From Brachybacterium sp. YJGR34 (lineage in GTDB: Bacteria > Actinomycetota > Actinomycetes > Actinomycetales > Dermabacteraceae), in NCBI RefSeq assembly GCF_003347015.1, contig NZ_PNFB01000006.1, positions 62,001 through 126,000 of the forward strand: DNA of 64,000 nt, written 5' to 3'. The notes below the pieces were generated by a model that saw nothing but the letters and a program-made list of their open reading frames with translations, was not told the origin of the DNA and searched no databases. The position numbers and the translations under genes were made by a program. Position 1 is the first letter of the stretch; each line of letters begins with the position of its first letter. This document shows, piece by piece, positions 25,803 to 35,093 of this stretch.

Positions 25803-26753
25803 ATGATCGAGAACTCGAAGCTCACCGTCATCGGTGCCGGAGCCGTCGGCTCCAGCGTCGCCTACGCCGCGCTGATCCGGGGCTCCGCCCGGCACGTGGC
25901 CCTCTACGACATCGACGCGGCCAAGACGGAGGCCGAGGTCCTCGATCTCGCCCACGGCACCCTCTTCACCGGCGCCTCGGACATCGACGGCGGTGCCGAT
26001 ATCGGCGTGGCCGCAGGCTCCCACGTCGTGGTGATCACCGCGGGTGCCAAGCAGAAGCCCGGGCAGACCCGCATCGAGCTGGCGGCCACCAACGCGCGGA
26101 TCGTCGGCTCCCTGATGCGCGAGACGCTCGAGGTCGCTCCCGACGCGATCTTCGTGATCGTCACCAACCCCTGCGACGTGCTGACCATGCTGGCCCACGA
26201 GGCCTCCGGACTGCCGGCCGCCCGGGTGTTCGCCTCCGGCACCGTGCTGGACTCCTCCCGCCTGCGCTGGGAGATCGCCCGCCGCGCGGGCGTGGCGCCC
26301 ACCAGCGTGCACGCCCAGATCATCGGCGAGCACGGAGACACCGAGTTCCCCCTGTGGTCCACGGCGACCATCGGCACCGTGCCCCTGTTGGAGTGGCGCG
26401 GCGAGGACGGGTCGCCCCTGTTCACCCGTGAGCTGCTCGACGGGATCGCGGTGGACGTGCGCGATGCCGCCTACACGGTCATCCAGGGCAAGGGCGCGAC
26501 CAACTATGCGATCGGCCTGTCCAGCGCGCGCATCGTCGAGGCGATCCTCCGGGACGAGAATGCGGTGCTGAACGTCTCGACGGTGCTCTCCGGCTTCCAC
26601 GGGATCGACGGCGTGGCACTCTCGGTGCCCAGTGTCGTCGGCTCCGCCGGGGCCCGCCCGATCGCCGGGACGCCCTTCGACGAGACGGAGCTCGACAGGC
26701 TGCGTGCCTCCGCCCGGGCGCTCGAGGAGGTCGCCGCCGGCCTGCGGCCCTGA
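25803..26753 (+). CDS. ldh: L-lactate dehydrogenase
   Basis: The 316-residue protein has the NAD loop VIGAGAVGSSVAYA, the mobile active-site loop KQKPGQTR (Gln before Lys at the substrate-specificity position marks lactate rather than malate dehydrogenase), VTNPCDVLT, and the catalytic His177 in IIGEHGDTEFP. It reduces pyruvate to lactate with NADH. The mRNA is probably leaderless. It lies upstream of a TAXI TRAP transporter on the same strand but 194 bp away. Confidence 0.92.
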   Translation: MIENSKLTVIGAGAVGSSVAYAALIRGSARHVALYDIDAAKTEAEVLDLAHGTLFTGASDIDGGADIGVAAGSHVVVITAGAKQKPGQTRIELAATNARIVGSLMRETLEVAPDAIFVIVTNPCDVLTMLAHEASGLPAARVFASGTVLDSSRLRWEIARRAGVAPTSVHAQIIGEHGDTEFPLWSTATIGTVPLLEWRGEDGSPLFTRELLDGIAVDVRDAAYTVIQGKGATNYAIGLSSARIVEAILRDENAVLNVSTVLSGFHGIDGVALSVPSVVGSAGARPIAGTPFDETELDRLRASARALEEVAAGLRP

Positions 26754-26820
26754 GGGCCGCTGCTCTCGCGGGGTGCGCCGACGGCCCCCACCGTTATAGG
26801 ACTGTTGCCCCAGTGCCGTC

Positions 26821-26855
26821 CACAGTGCGGTATGGAGCGGCACAGTTGTGCTGTG
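26821..26855. promoter_or_regulatory. clustered CACAGT/CTGTG half-sites before the TRAP operon
   Basis: CACAGT occurs at 26821-26826 and 26841-26846, 20 bp or two helical turns apart, and CTGTG lies at 26851-26855. The stretch 26840-26851 reads GCACAGTTGTGC, a 5-bp palindrome around GT. This is a candidate operator for a transporter regulator not in the window. Confidence 0.35.
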
Positions 26856-26947
26856 ATGGGGCCGATCCATTCACGGACCCACCGGCATCGATGTCGCAAG
26901 GGCCGCCCGAAGCACCGGTCGGAAGACCGCGACCCTGAGGAGAACTC

Positions 26948-27937
26948 ATGAGAATCGGACGACGCACATTCGCGACGCTGGGCCCGGTGGCGGCCCTGGG
27001 ACTGCTGGCTGCCTGCGGCAACGAGAGCGGCGGCGGCACCGGCGGCGGCGAGGGTGATTTCGTCACCGACCTCACCTTCGGCACCGGCGGCACCGGCGGC
27101 GTGTACTACCCGCTGGGCGGCGAGTACGCCGCCATCTACGAGGACAACATCGAGGGCGTCACCGTCAACTACACCGACTCCGGTGCCTCGGTCGAGAACA
27201 TCGGCAAGATCTTCCAGGGCGAGTGGCAGCTGGGCATCGTCCAGTCCGACACCGCCAACTCGGCGGTCATCGGCGAGGGCGAGTTCGAGGGTGCGCAGGT
27301 CGACAACCTCGGCTGGATCGCCGGCCTGTACCCCGAGGCCGCGCACATCGTCACCCTCGCCAGCAGCGGCATCGAGTCCCCGGCGGACCTCGCGGGCAAG
27401 AAGATCGCCGTGGGCGACGTCGGCTCGGGCACCCGCGCGGTCTCCGACGCAATCCTCGCCGCCTACGACATCGGCGAGGGCGACTACGAGCCCTTCGAGC
27501 AGGACTTCGCCAGCTCCCTGGACCTGCTGCGCGACAACAACATCGACGCCTCGCTGTTCGTCGTGGGCACGCCGACGGGCTCGCTCGGCGACCTCGCCGC
27601 GACCAACGAGGTCAAGCTCGTCTCCCTCGACCAGGAGACGGCCGACCAGGTGGCCGGGGAGACCCTGTTCGACGTCTACACGATCGAGACGGACTCCTAC
27701 GACTTCCTCGAGGAGCCGGTCATCACCCTGTCCGTGGCGGCCGCACTGGTCGCCTCGACCACGCAGGTCAGCCCCGAACTGGGCTACGAGATCACCAAGG
27801 CGACCTTCGAGCACGCCGGCGAGATCACGCTGCCGCAGAGCAGCCTGATCGGCCACGACTTCGCGCTCTCGGGCCAGGGCGAGGTGCCCCTGCACCCGGG
27901 CGCCGAGCAGTACTACGAGGAAGAGGGACTCCTCTGA
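26948..27937 (+). CDS. TAXI-type TRAP transporter solute-binding lipoprotein
   Basis: The 329-residue protein has a twin-arginine-like signal (GRRTFATLGPVA) ending in a lipobox (LLAAC, Cys23) and then a Gly/Ser linker. The mature domain has TFGTGGTGGVYYPLGGEYAA, the hallmark N-terminal strand of TAXI proteins, and later KIAVGDVGSGTRAVSDAIL. It captures an organic acid or amino acid outside the membrane for the fused permease one base downstream. GAGGAGAA precedes the ATG. Confidence 0.9.
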   Translation: MRIGRRTFATLGPVAALGLLAACGNESGGGTGGGEGDFVTDLTFGTGGTGGVYYPLGGEYAAIYEDNIEGVTVNYTDSGASVENIGKIFQGEWQLGIVQSDTANSAVIGEGEFEGAQVDNLGWIAGLYPEAAHIVTLASSGIESPADLAGKKIAVGDVGSGTRAVSDAILAAYDIGEGDYEPFEQDFASSLDLLRDNNIDASLFVVGTPTGSLGDLAATNEVKLVSLDQETADQVAGETLFDVYTIETDSYDFLEEPVITLSVAAALVASTTQVSPELGYEITKATFEHAGEITLPQSSLIGHDFALSGQGEVPLHPGAEQYYEEEGLL

Positions 27938-27938
27938 G

Positions 27939-29933
27939 ATGAGCAGTAAGGACCACGAGGACGCTCCGAAGGTCTCACGACTCGAGGTCGACGAGAACGC
28001 GCAGCACGAGGCCGAGGAGGTGCTGCGCGAGCACGACACGTCCAGCCGTTTCCGCACGAACCTGGGGCTGTGGGCCTGGGTGGTGGGTGGCCTCTCGGTC
28101 GCCCTGACGGTGTTCCACCTGTACACCGGCATCACCGGATCCCGCACGTCCCTGGTGCAGGGGGCGATCCACCTCGGCGGGGCGACCTCGCTGATCTTCC
28201 TGCTCTACCCCGCCGGGAAGCGGGTCGAGCGCCGCAACGGGAAGGCCGGCATCCCCTGGTGGGACGCCGTGCTGGCGTTCGTGGGGCTGGGGGTGAACCT
28301 CTACATCGTCCTGCGGTACTCGCATCTGACCAGCAACCTGGTGCAGATCATGGGCTTCGACACGATCGACTACGTGGTGGCGACGCTGGGCATCGTGCTC
28401 ACCCTCGAGGCGACCCGCCGCTGCGTGGGCGTGCCCATCGTGCTCATCGCCCTGGCGGCGATCGGGTACTCCACGGTGATCGTCGGGCAGACCTGGCAGG
28501 ACTACGCGGTGAGCACCTACTTCACCGCCCGCTCGGGCATCTTCGGCACCCCGATCCAGGTCTCCTCCACCTTCATCTTCCTGTTCCTGCTGTTCGCGGT
28601 GGTGCTGATCCGCACCAACATCGGCCAGCTCTTCAACGATCTCGCCTTCCGCCTCACCGGCCGCTTCACCGGCGGTCCCGCGAAGGCGGCCGTGGCGGCC
28701 TCCGGGCTGCAGGGCATGATCTCCGGATCGTCGGTGGCCAACACCGTCGCGTCCGGGTCCTTCACGATCCCGCTCATGAAGCGGGCCGGTTTCAAGCCCA
28801 GCTTCGCCGGGGCGGCCGAGGCCACCGCCTCCACCGGCGGTCAGCTGATGCCGCCGATCATGGGCGCGGCCGCGTTCATCATGGCGGAGTACACCGGGAT
28901 CCCGTACAACCAGATCATCGTCATCGCGATCATCCCCGCGGCGCTCTACTTCCTCGGCGCCTTCCTCTCGGTGCACTTCGAGGCCAAGCGCGATCGGATC
29001 ACGGGCATCCCGAGCTCGGCTCTCCCGCCGTGGAGGAGCCTGCTGGCCCGGCTGGATCTGCTGCTTCCGCTGGTGGTCATCGTGTTCATGATGCTCTCGG
29101 GCTTCTCGCCCGCGCGCGCGGCGCTGTGGGGGATCGCGGTCGCCTTCGCGCTGAGCTTCCTGCGGCGCTCCACCCGGCTGTCCCTGATCGGCATCGTGCA
29201 GACGCTCGAGGCGGGCGCCCGCACGGCGCTGCCGGTGATCGCCGCCTGCGCGACGGCCGGCATCGTCGCGGGCACCGTGACCGGCACCGGTCTGGGCGGT
29301 CGACTGGGCAACACCGTCATCGACCTCGCCCAGGGCAACTTCCTGCTGGTGCTGCTGATGACGATGATCGTCTGCCTGATCCTGGGCATGGGCCTTCCCA
29401 CCACCGCGAACTACGTGGTCACCGCGACCGTCGCCGCACCGATCCTGGTGAACAACTTCGACGTCCCGATGATCGCGGCGCACATGTTCGTGTTCTTCTT
29501 CGGGATCCTCGCGGACGTCACCCCGCCGGTGTGCCTGGCGGCCTACGCCGGCTCCGGCATCGCCGGCTCCAATCCGCTGAAGACCGGCGTGACGGCGCTG
29601 CGCCTGGCCATCGCCGGATTCCTGGTCCCGTTCGTCTTCGTCCTGGAGCCCTCGCTCCTGCTGGAGGGCACGATCGGGGAGCTCATCCCGGCGCTGACCA
29701 CCGTCATCCTGGGCATGACGGCGCTCTCCGCGGGCATGGCCGGCTATCTGGTGGGCCCGGCGACGAGGGCCGAGCGGATCCTGCTCGCCGTGGCCGGCGT
29801 GATGATGGTCTATCCGTCCATCCCCGTCTCCGCGGCCGGGCTCGCCCTCGCCGTCGCCGTGGTGATCGTGCAGCTGCTGCGTCGGCGCGGCAGCGACAGC
29901 GACAGCGGGGCGGAGCCCGCCGCCGCGGTCTGA
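27939..29933 (+). CDS. TRAP transporter fused permease (4TM/12TM)
   Basis: The 664-residue integral membrane protein has a short charged head, four DctQ-like helices and then the large DctM-like part with SGSSVANTVASGSFTIPLMK and, near residue 490, GMGLPTTANYVVTATVAAPI. This fused architecture is standard for TAXI systems, which use a cation gradient rather than ATP. It is translated directly after the binding protein (1-bp gap). A strong hairpin follows its stop codon. Confidence 0.9.
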   Translation: MSSKDHEDAPKVSRLEVDENAQHEAEEVLREHDTSSRFRTNLGLWAWVVGGLSVALTVFHLYTGITGSRTSLVQGAIHLGGATSLIFLLYPAGKRVERRNGKAGIPWWDAVLAFVGLGVNLYIVLRYSHLTSNLVQIMGFDTIDYVVATLGIVLTLEATRRCVGVPIVLIALAAIGYSTVIVGQTWQDYAVSTYFTARSGIFGTPIQVSSTFIFLFLLFAVVLIRTNIGQLFNDLAFRLTGRFTGGPAKAAVAASGLQGMISGSSVANTVASGSFTIPLMKRAGFKPSFAGAAEATASTGGQLMPPIMGAAAFIMAEYTGIPYNQIIVIAIIPAALYFLGAFLSVHFEAKRDRITGIPSSALPPWRSLLARLDLLLPLVVIVFMMLSGFSPARAALWGIAVAFALSFLRRSTRLSLIGIVQTLEAGARTALPVIAACATAGIVAGTVTGTGLGGRLGNTVIDLAQGNFLLVLLMTMIVCLILGMGLPTTANYVVTATVAAPILVNNFDVPMIAAHMFVFFFGILADVTPPVCLAAYAGSGIAGSNPLKTGVTALRLAIAGFLVPFVFVLEPSLLLEGTIGELIPALTTVILGMTALSAGMAGYLVGPATRAERILLAVAGVMMVYPSIPVSAAGLALAVAVVIVQLLRRRGSDSDSGAEPAAAV

Positions 29934-29938
29934 TCCCG

Positions 29939-29975
29939 CCGCGGCCGTCGTCGCCCGGCGCGACGACGGCCGCGG
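29939..29975. terminator. bidirectional hairpin terminator
   Basis: A perfect 16-bp stem (29939-29954 with 29960-29975) surrounds a 5-nt loop. It starts 6 nt after the TRAP permease stop and ends 4 nt before the convergent flavin reductase stop, so it can serve both strands. There is no U tract, as is usual for this GC content. Confidence 0.8.
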
Positions 29976-29978
29976 GCC

Positions 29979-30473
29979 TCAGGCCGGCCGCTCCCGGGGC
30001 ACCAGATCGTTGAACCGGCTGCGGTGGAAGACCATCGCCTCGGCCTCCGGATGGCGGCCGATCGTGAGCACCTCGAGCAGCACCAGGTCGTGGTCCCCGG
30101 CCCGCATCTGGTCGTGGACCCGGACGGTCATCCAGGTCGGGGCACACTCGAGGCACAGCGCGCCCTCGTCGTCGACCCGCACCTCCACTCCCTCGAAGCG
30201 GCGCGCACGATCCGTCGCGGCGAGCTGGACGGCGATGCCCGCCTGCGCCCGGCCCAGCACGGTGACCCCGAGGTGGCCGTGCTCGCGCAGCAGCGGCCAG
30301 GTGCGGGAGGTGTGCTGCACCGCCACCGAGACCAGCGGCGGATCCAGTGAGACCCCCACGGTGAAGGTCGAGGCGACCAGCCCGTGCTTGACGCCGTCGA
30401 CCTCGGCGGCGAGGAGGGCCACGCCCTGCGGGACGTGGGAGAAGGCCTCACGGAGCGCGGTCTCGGTCAGCAT
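29979..30473 (-). CDS. flavin reductase family (FMN-binding split barrel) protein
   Basis: The 164-residue protein has the HpaC-like pattern LREAFSHVPQGVALLAAEVD, LVASTFTVGVSLDPPLVSVA (flavin-contacting SxxxxSxxPP region) and GDHDLVLLEVL near the end. It supplies reduced flavin to a monooxygenase or acts on its own. TACAGT lies 7 nt before the ATG at 30473, suggesting a leaderless mRNA. Confidence 0.8.
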   Translation of the reverse strand: MLTETALREAFSHVPQGVALLAAEVDGVKHGLVASTFTVGVSLDPPLVSVAVQHTSRTWPLLREHGHLGVTVLGRAQAGIAVQLAATDRARRFEGVEVRVDDEGALCLECAPTWMTVRVHDQMRAGDHDLVLLEVLTIGRHPEAEAMVFHRSRFNDLVPRERPA

Positions 30474-30583
30474 GGTCCTCACTGTAGGACGCCGTGCGGC
30501 CTCCCGGCCGTCGCGCTCGCACGCCGGGTGGTGCGTGACATCCCGGCGCGCAGCGGGGGCGACCTCGCGGACTCGGTCCGCGC

Positions 30584-31480
30584 TCAGGCCCCGCGCCGCG
30601 CGCGGCGCAGGGGAACCCCCACCTTCGAGCGCACCCCCCAGAACAGCATCCTCCCCAGGGACAGCGGGCCGTAGCGCACCCCCTGGAGGTAGGGCCGGTC
30701 CGCGCGCAGCGCGGCATCCGCCCCGCCGTCGACGAACACGATCTGCCCGGCCATGAAGGAGTTCTCCTCGCTGACCATCCAGGAGATCGCCGCTGCCACG
30801 GCCCGCGACGGTCCGGGGAAACCCAGCGGCTGGGGGAGCGCGGCGTTGAGCATGCGCGTCCGGGCGGTGTCGCGGGACGCCCCCTGGGCTCCCTCGCCCT
30901 CCTCGACCACGCCGGGAGCCACGACGTTGACGACCACGCCCGTGCCCGCCCATTCGTCGGCCGTCGCCGACTGCCGCACCCATCGGTTCAGGGCGATCTT
31001 CGCCGAGCGGTACAGCATGCCCCCGCGGCCGGCGGCGACCGCGTGCTCGGCGGCGGTGTGCGCGGCCTCCTCGTCCCCCCGCAGACATGCGGTGATGACG
31101 TCGGCATCGCCGTCGGTCAGCGTCACGGCGGAGGAGACCACCACCACGCGCGGCGCGGGGCGCAGCCGCAGCAGAGGTCGCAGACCGGCCAGCGCCGCGA
31201 GCATCCCGAAGTAGTCGACATGGACGGCCTCCGCCGTCGCCGCCCGACCCTCCGCGATCAGCACCAGCCCGTCGATGCCGCTGGGCGCGAGACGGCCCAC
31301 CTCGGACACGAGCATGTCCCGACCGAGGTCACCGACGAGATCGGCCCGCACGTCGAGATCATCCACGGCGCCGCAGCGCAGCACCCGGGCGCCCTCGTCC
31401 TCGAGGAGTGCGGCGGTGAGCTCGCCGATGTCGCTCTCGGCACCGGTGACGACGTAGGTGCGGCCCTGATGGCGGGACAT
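30584..31480 (-). CDS. SDR family oxidoreductase
   Basis: The 298-residue protein has the nucleotide motif TYVVTGAESDIGELTAALL (an unusual ESDIG instead of GxGIG), RVVVVSSAVTLTDG with the catalytic Ser, the YRSAKIALNRWVRQ YxxxK dyad and GQIVFVDGGADAALR at the C-terminus. The ATG at 31480 is preferred because GGGGAG lies upstream and the Rossmann strand starts 10 residues later. The substrate is unknown. Confidence 0.8.
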   Translation of the reverse strand: MSRHQGRTYVVTGAESDIGELTAALLEDEGARVLRCGAVDDLDVRADLVGDLGRDMLVSEVGRLAPSGIDGLVLIAEGRAATAEAVHVDYFGMLAALAGLRPLLRLRPAPRVVVVSSAVTLTDGDADVITACLRGDEEAAHTAAEHAVAAGRGGMLYRSAKIALNRWVRQSATADEWAGTGVVVNVVAPGVVEEGEGAQGASRDTARTRMLNAALPQPLGFPGPSRAVAAAISWMVSEENSFMAGQIVFVDGGADAALRADRPYLQGVRYGPLSLGRMLFWGVRSKVGVPLRRARRGA

Positions 31481-31589
31481 CTCGACTCCCCGGTCGGTGA
31501 CGGCGTCGTCCCCGGAATGAGGGGCGACCTGGACCGTCAGGGTACTCGGACACGTGTCGCAGGTCACGCGTCCAGGGTGGCGGGTGCCG

Positions 31590-33080
31590 TCAGTCTCGCA
31601 GTCCGGACTCCCCGGGACCCGGCGTCCCGGGGGCCGACGGGCCGACGGTCGAGCGGCGCGGCATGGTGTCGCGCAGGAAGCAGGAGCCGATCACTCCCAG
31701 CACGGCGAAGATTCCGGCGACCACGAAGGCGACGTTCACGCCGTGGATGGCGCCGGCGGGCCCGTGCACCTCCGGATCGCGCGCCGCCGCGGACATGACC
31801 GTGACCAGCACCGCGGTGCCGACAGAGGCCGCGATCTGGCGCAGCGTGTTGTTCAGGGCGGTGCCATGGGGGATCAGCCGCATCGGCAGCCAGTTCAGGG
31901 CCGCGGTGGTCACCGGCATGATCACCATCGCCGTGCCGAGCATCCGCACCGTGTTGATCCCCGCGATGTAGGCGAAGGTCGTCTCCGTGGTGAGCCCGGT
32001 GAGCAGGAAGGTGGAGACGGCGACCAGGGAGAAGCCGATGATCGCGAGCCACCGCGCGCCGAAGCGATCGAAGATCCGGCCCGTCACCGGGGACATCACC
32101 CCCATCACGGCGGCACCGGGCAGCAGCACCAGACCCGAGGCCACCGCGGAATGGCCGGCCATGTTCTGCATGTACAGCGGCAGCAGCAGCATCCCGCCGA
32201 TCATCGCCATGAACACCAGCATGCCCAGCACCGTGCCGAGGGTGAACACCGAGTAGCGCAGCACGCGGAACTCGAGGAGCGGCTCCTCCAGGCGCAGCTG
32301 CCGCAGCACGAACCACACCAGGGTGACGATGCCGATGCCGAGCGGAACCAGTGCGGTGGCGCTGGTCCAGCCCGCGTTGCCGGCGGATCCCAGGCCCAGC
32401 AGCAGTCCGCCGAACCCGAGGGAGGACAGGATGATCGAGAGCACGTCCAGGCGCGGGAAGGTGCGCTCGGTGACGTTGCGGAGGATGAAGTGCGCGACGA
32501 TCACGTCTGCCACCGCGATCGGGACCATCATGAGGAACAGGGTCTGCCACGGGAAATGGTCCACGATCCAGCCGGAGAGGCTCGGACCGATCGCCGGGGC
32601 GAAGGAGATGACCAGTCCCATCGTGCCCATCGCGCTGCCGCGCTTCTCCACCGGGAACACGGCGAACAGCACGTTCTGCACCAGCGGCATGATGATGCCG
32701 CCGCCGGCCGCCTGCACCACGCGCCCGGCCAGCAGCACCGGGAAGATCGGCGCGAGGGCGCACAGGATCGTCCCGGCGATGAACAGTCCCATCGCGGTGA
32801 AGAACAGCGCACGCGTGGTGAACTTCTGGATGAGGAACGCGGTGACCGGGATCATGATCCCGTTGACCAGCATGAACAGCGTGGTGACCCACTGCGCGGA
32901 GACGGCGGTGATGCCGAAGTCGCGCATGAACGCCGGCAGTGCGGTGTTCAGCAGGGTCTGGTTGAGGATGACGACGAAGGCGCCGGAGACCAGCACGGTG
33001 AGGACCACATTGCGGTTCACGCCCGCCGGGACCGCTCCCTCGCGGGGCGTCTTCGCGGGTCCGGTGCTGTCGGTGGTCAC
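31590..33080 (-). CDS. DHA2-type MFS drug exporter (14 TM)
   Basis: The 496-residue protein has 13-14 hydrophobic segments. The DHA2 signature motifs are NQTLLNTALPAFMRDFGI in helix 1, WVTTLFMLVNGIMIPVTAFL, GRVVQAAGGGIIMPLVQNVL with motif C-like AIGPSLSGWIVD. Such proteins export cationic drugs and dyes with the proton gradient. GTG start at 33080 with a GAGAGGG site. A full promoter with an operator-like core lies upstream, so it is probably controlled by a repressor. Confidence 0.85.
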   Translation of the reverse strand: MTTDSTGPAKTPREGAVPAGVNRNVVLTVLVSGAFVVILNQTLLNTALPAFMRDFGITAVSAQWVTTLFMLVNGIMIPVTAFLIQKFTTRALFFTAMGLFIAGTILCALAPIFPVLLAGRVVQAAGGGIIMPLVQNVLFAVFPVEKRGSAMGTMGLVISFAPAIGPSLSGWIVDHFPWQTLFLMMVPIAVADVIVAHFILRNVTERTFPRLDVLSIILSSLGFGGLLLGLGSAGNAGWTSATALVPLGIGIVTLVWFVLRQLRLEEPLLEFRVLRYSVFTLGTVLGMLVFMAMIGGMLLLPLYMQNMAGHSAVASGLVLLPGAAVMGVMSPVTGRIFDRFGARWLAIIGFSLVAVSTFLLTGLTTETTFAYIAGINTVRMLGTAMVIMPVTTAALNWLPMRLIPHGTALNNTLRQIAASVGTAVLVTVMSAAARDPEVHGPAGAIHGVNVAFVVAGIFAVLGVIGSCFLRDTMPRRSTVGPSAPGTPGPGESGLRD

Positions 33081-33161
33081 ACGACCATCCCTCTCTCGTG
33101 CGTCGGGGCCCCGGGCCGGAGGCGTCGGGGGAGGAGGACGGCGCCAGCACGTCCCTGGACG

Positions 33162-33190
33162 ACAGTAGGTGCGAGGTGCAGTGAGTGCAA
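33162..33190 (-). promoter_or_regulatory. promoter and operator of the DHA2 exporter
   Basis: On the minus strand, -35 TTGCAC (33185-33190) and -10 TACTGT (33162-33167) are 17 bp apart. The -35 and spacer contain TTGCACTCACTGCAC, an imperfect palindrome of the type bound by TetR or MarR repressors. Confidence 0.6.
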
Positions 33191-33233
33191 CTAGAGCCGC
33201 CGCGAGACGGTGGCCACGCGGCGCGGTGCGCAG

Positions 33234-33239
33234 TACCGT
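33234..33239 (+). promoter_or_regulatory. -10 box for the second RibD-C gene
   Basis: TACCGT gives a leader of about 45 nt before the ATG at 33292. Confidence 0.35.
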
Positions 33240-33291
33240 GGTGATCCCCGGCACCGTCGCAGCCCGGGGACCCCGACGGCGAGGACGCACC

Positions 33292-33918
33292 ATGGGTGAC
33301 ACCGACGCATCGCATGCACCGCAGCTGCTGCTCGTGGACTTCATCCTGTCCCTGGACGGATGCGCCGCGGCCGAGGGATGGCCCGGCTGGTGGGGACTGC
33401 AGAGCCAGGAGTACCTCGACTGGCTCGCCTCCGAACCCGAGCGCCTGCAGCTGATGGGAGCCACCACCTATCGGCTGATGGCGCGGATGGCCCGGGAGGC
33501 GCGCGAGCTCGATGTCGCCGAGGAGGAGAAGGCGAGCTTCGCGGCGATGGGCGCGGCGAGCAAGGTGGTCTTCTCCTCGACCCTCGAGGAGCCGCTGTCC
33601 TGGGAGAACACCCGACTCATCAGCACCGATGCGGTCGAGGCGGTGCGCGAGCTGCAGCGCACCTCGCCGCTGCCGCTGACCACCGTGGGCAGCATCCGCC
33701 TCAGTCACTCGCTGCTGCGGGCCGGTCTGGTGGACGTCCTCCGGGTGGTCCTGTTCCCCGTGGTCACCGGCCGCACGGGGCTGGAGCGGATCTGGGAGCA
33801 CTTCGAGGACTTCTCCCTCGAGCTGCTCCGGGCCCGCACCTTCGACGGCGGGCTCCAGCTGCTCGAGTACCGCCCCACCTACCTGCCGCACCCTCCCGGC
33901 ACGGCCTGGGAGCGCTGA
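33292..33918 (+). CDS. dihydrofolate reductase (RibD C-terminal-like) family protein
   Basis: The 208-residue protein has LLLVDFILSLDGCAAAEGW at the start, MGATTYRLMARM, KVVFSSTLEEPLSWENTRLI and GSIRLSHSLLRAGLVDVLRV. It is the same family as the gene at 173 but a different subgroup. It probably reduces a small substrate with NADPH. The DUF899 gene starts 3 nt after its stop, so the two are cotranscribed. Confidence 0.8.
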   Translation: MGDTDASHAPQLLLVDFILSLDGCAAAEGWPGWWGLQSQEYLDWLASEPERLQLMGATTYRLMARMAREARELDVAEEEKASFAAMGAASKVVFSSTLEEPLSWENTRLISTDAVEAVRELQRTSPLPLTTVGSIRLSHSLLRAGLVDVLRVVLFPVVTGRTGLERIWEHFEDFSLELLRARTFDGGLQLLEYRPTYLPHPPGTAWER

Positions 33919-33921
33919 GCG

Positions 33922-34692
33922 ATGACGACGCCGCCGGAACGGGCCCCCGGGCGCCCGCCCGTGGTCGACATGGCCACCTGGCAGGGCGCCCGCGAGGAGC
34001 TGCTCGCGCGCGAGAAGGCCCACACCCGCGAGGGGGACGCGATCGCCGCCGCTCGGCGCCGGCTGCCGATGGTGGAGGTGGACGCGGCGGCGGAGGTCGT
34101 CGGTCCCGTCGGTCCCGTGCCCTTCTCCGCGCTGTTCGGGGAGCACGACCGCCTGGTGGTGTACCAGCACATGTGGCACGACGGTGCTCCGCACCAGGGA
34201 CAGTGCGAGGGCTGCACCACCACGGCCTGGCATCTGCACGATGCGACGTACCTCGACGCCCACGGGGTCGCGCTCGCGATCCTCACCACCGGCCGCTGGG
34301 AGGAGGTGCATCCCTTCACGGACTTCATGGGGTACCGGCGGGTGCCCTGGTACTCCGTGCGCGGGCTCCCCGATCCGATCGGCGGCAACATGGGCCATCT
34401 GGCCAGCTTCCTGCGCGACGGCGACCGCGTGTTCCTCACCTACCGCACCACCGGGCGCGGCAACGAGCGGGTCAACTACTCGCTGGGACTGCTGGACATG
34501 ACCGCCTACGGTCGCGGCGAGGACTGGGAGGACATGCCCGCCGGCTGGCCGACCGGGCGTCACGCCTGCTGGGCCTGGCGCTCCGACGCCGAGGGGAACC
34601 CCACCTGGGGCCCCACCAGCCGGCCGGTGCCCCAGTGGTCCCGCCCCGGCGCGACCCCCGTGACCACGCTCGGCCGCGACGGCGAGCGCTGA
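33922..34692 (+). CDS. DUF899 family thioredoxin-like protein
   Basis: The 256-residue protein shows DUF899 hallmarks: ATWQGAREELLAREKAHTRE, RRRLPMVEVD, LVVYQHMWHDGAPHQGQCEG with CxxC-like spacing, and GYRRVPWYSVRG. The fold is thioredoxin-like, with no defined reaction. Many relatives lie near DHFR-like or redox genes, as here. Confidence 0.8.
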   Translation: MTTPPERAPGRPPVVDMATWQGAREELLAREKAHTREGDAIAAARRRLPMVEVDAAAEVVGPVGPVPFSALFGEHDRLVVYQHMWHDGAPHQGQCEGCTTTAWHLHDATYLDAHGVALAILTTGRWEEVHPFTDFMGYRRVPWYSVRGLPDPIGGNMGHLASFLRDGDRVFLTYRTTGRGNERVNYSLGLLDMTAYGRGEDWEDMPAGWPTGRHACWAWRSDAEGNPTWGPTSRPVPQWSRPGATPVTTLGRDGER

Positions 34693-34728
34693 GGCCCGTA
34701 CCGCCGCGGCCGCGTCGCGAGAGCGCGC

Positions 34729-35049
34729 TCAGCCGACGGTGAGCTCGCCCATCGGGCCCCAGCCCTCGCCCTCGACCTGGTGGGAGACGATCTGCGGAGT
34801 CGCCTCCAGGTACTGCGGGAACTCCTGCTGCATCGCGCGGAAGTGCGGGGAGTCCACATGGGGGCCGGCGCCCTCGTCGGTGAACGCCTCGATGAGCACG
34901 TAGGTGTTCGGCTCCTCCACGCTGCGGGACCACTCGAACCACAGATTGCCGGGCTCGGCGAGGGTGGCCTCCGTGAAGGGCCGGGAGATCTCCGGCCAGC
35001 GGTCGGCGAACTCGGACTTCACGGGGAACTTGACGTTGATCAGGATCAT
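34729..35049 (-). CDS. antibiotic biosynthesis monooxygenase (ABM) domain protein
   Basis: The 106-residue single ABM domain has ILINVKFPVKSEFADRW, then EPGNLWFEWSRSVEEPNTYV and EAFTDEGAGPHVDSPHFRAM. Such dimeric ferredoxin-like proteins include quinol monooxygenases (YgiN) and haem-degrading enzymes. The haem-ligand pattern of the latter is not evident. It lies downstream of a lipoprotein gene on the same strand, with a hairpin between them. Confidence 0.75.
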   Translation of the reverse strand: MILINVKFPVKSEFADRWPEISRPFTEATLAEPGNLWFEWSRSVEEPNTYVLIEAFTDEGAGPHVDSPHFRAMQQEFPQYLEATPQIVSHQVEGEGWGPMGELTVG

Positions 35050-35071
35050 GGGGAAATCCTCTCAGGTCCCG

Positions 35072-35091
35072 GCCACCGCGTGGTGGCGGTG
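35072..35091 (-). terminator. overlapping hairpins between lipoprotein and ABM genes
   Basis: GCCACC/GGTGGC (35072-35077 with 35082-35087) and CACCGC/GCGGTG (35074-35079 with 35086-35091) are alternative 6-bp stems directly after the lipoprotein stop. This is a weak terminator or processing site. Confidence 0.35.
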
Positions 35092-35093
35092 CC

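Noticed and set aside
23916..26870. Long minus-strand frame opposite the ABC-F and ldh genes
   Set aside because: Shadow of two clear plus-strand genes with intact motifs.
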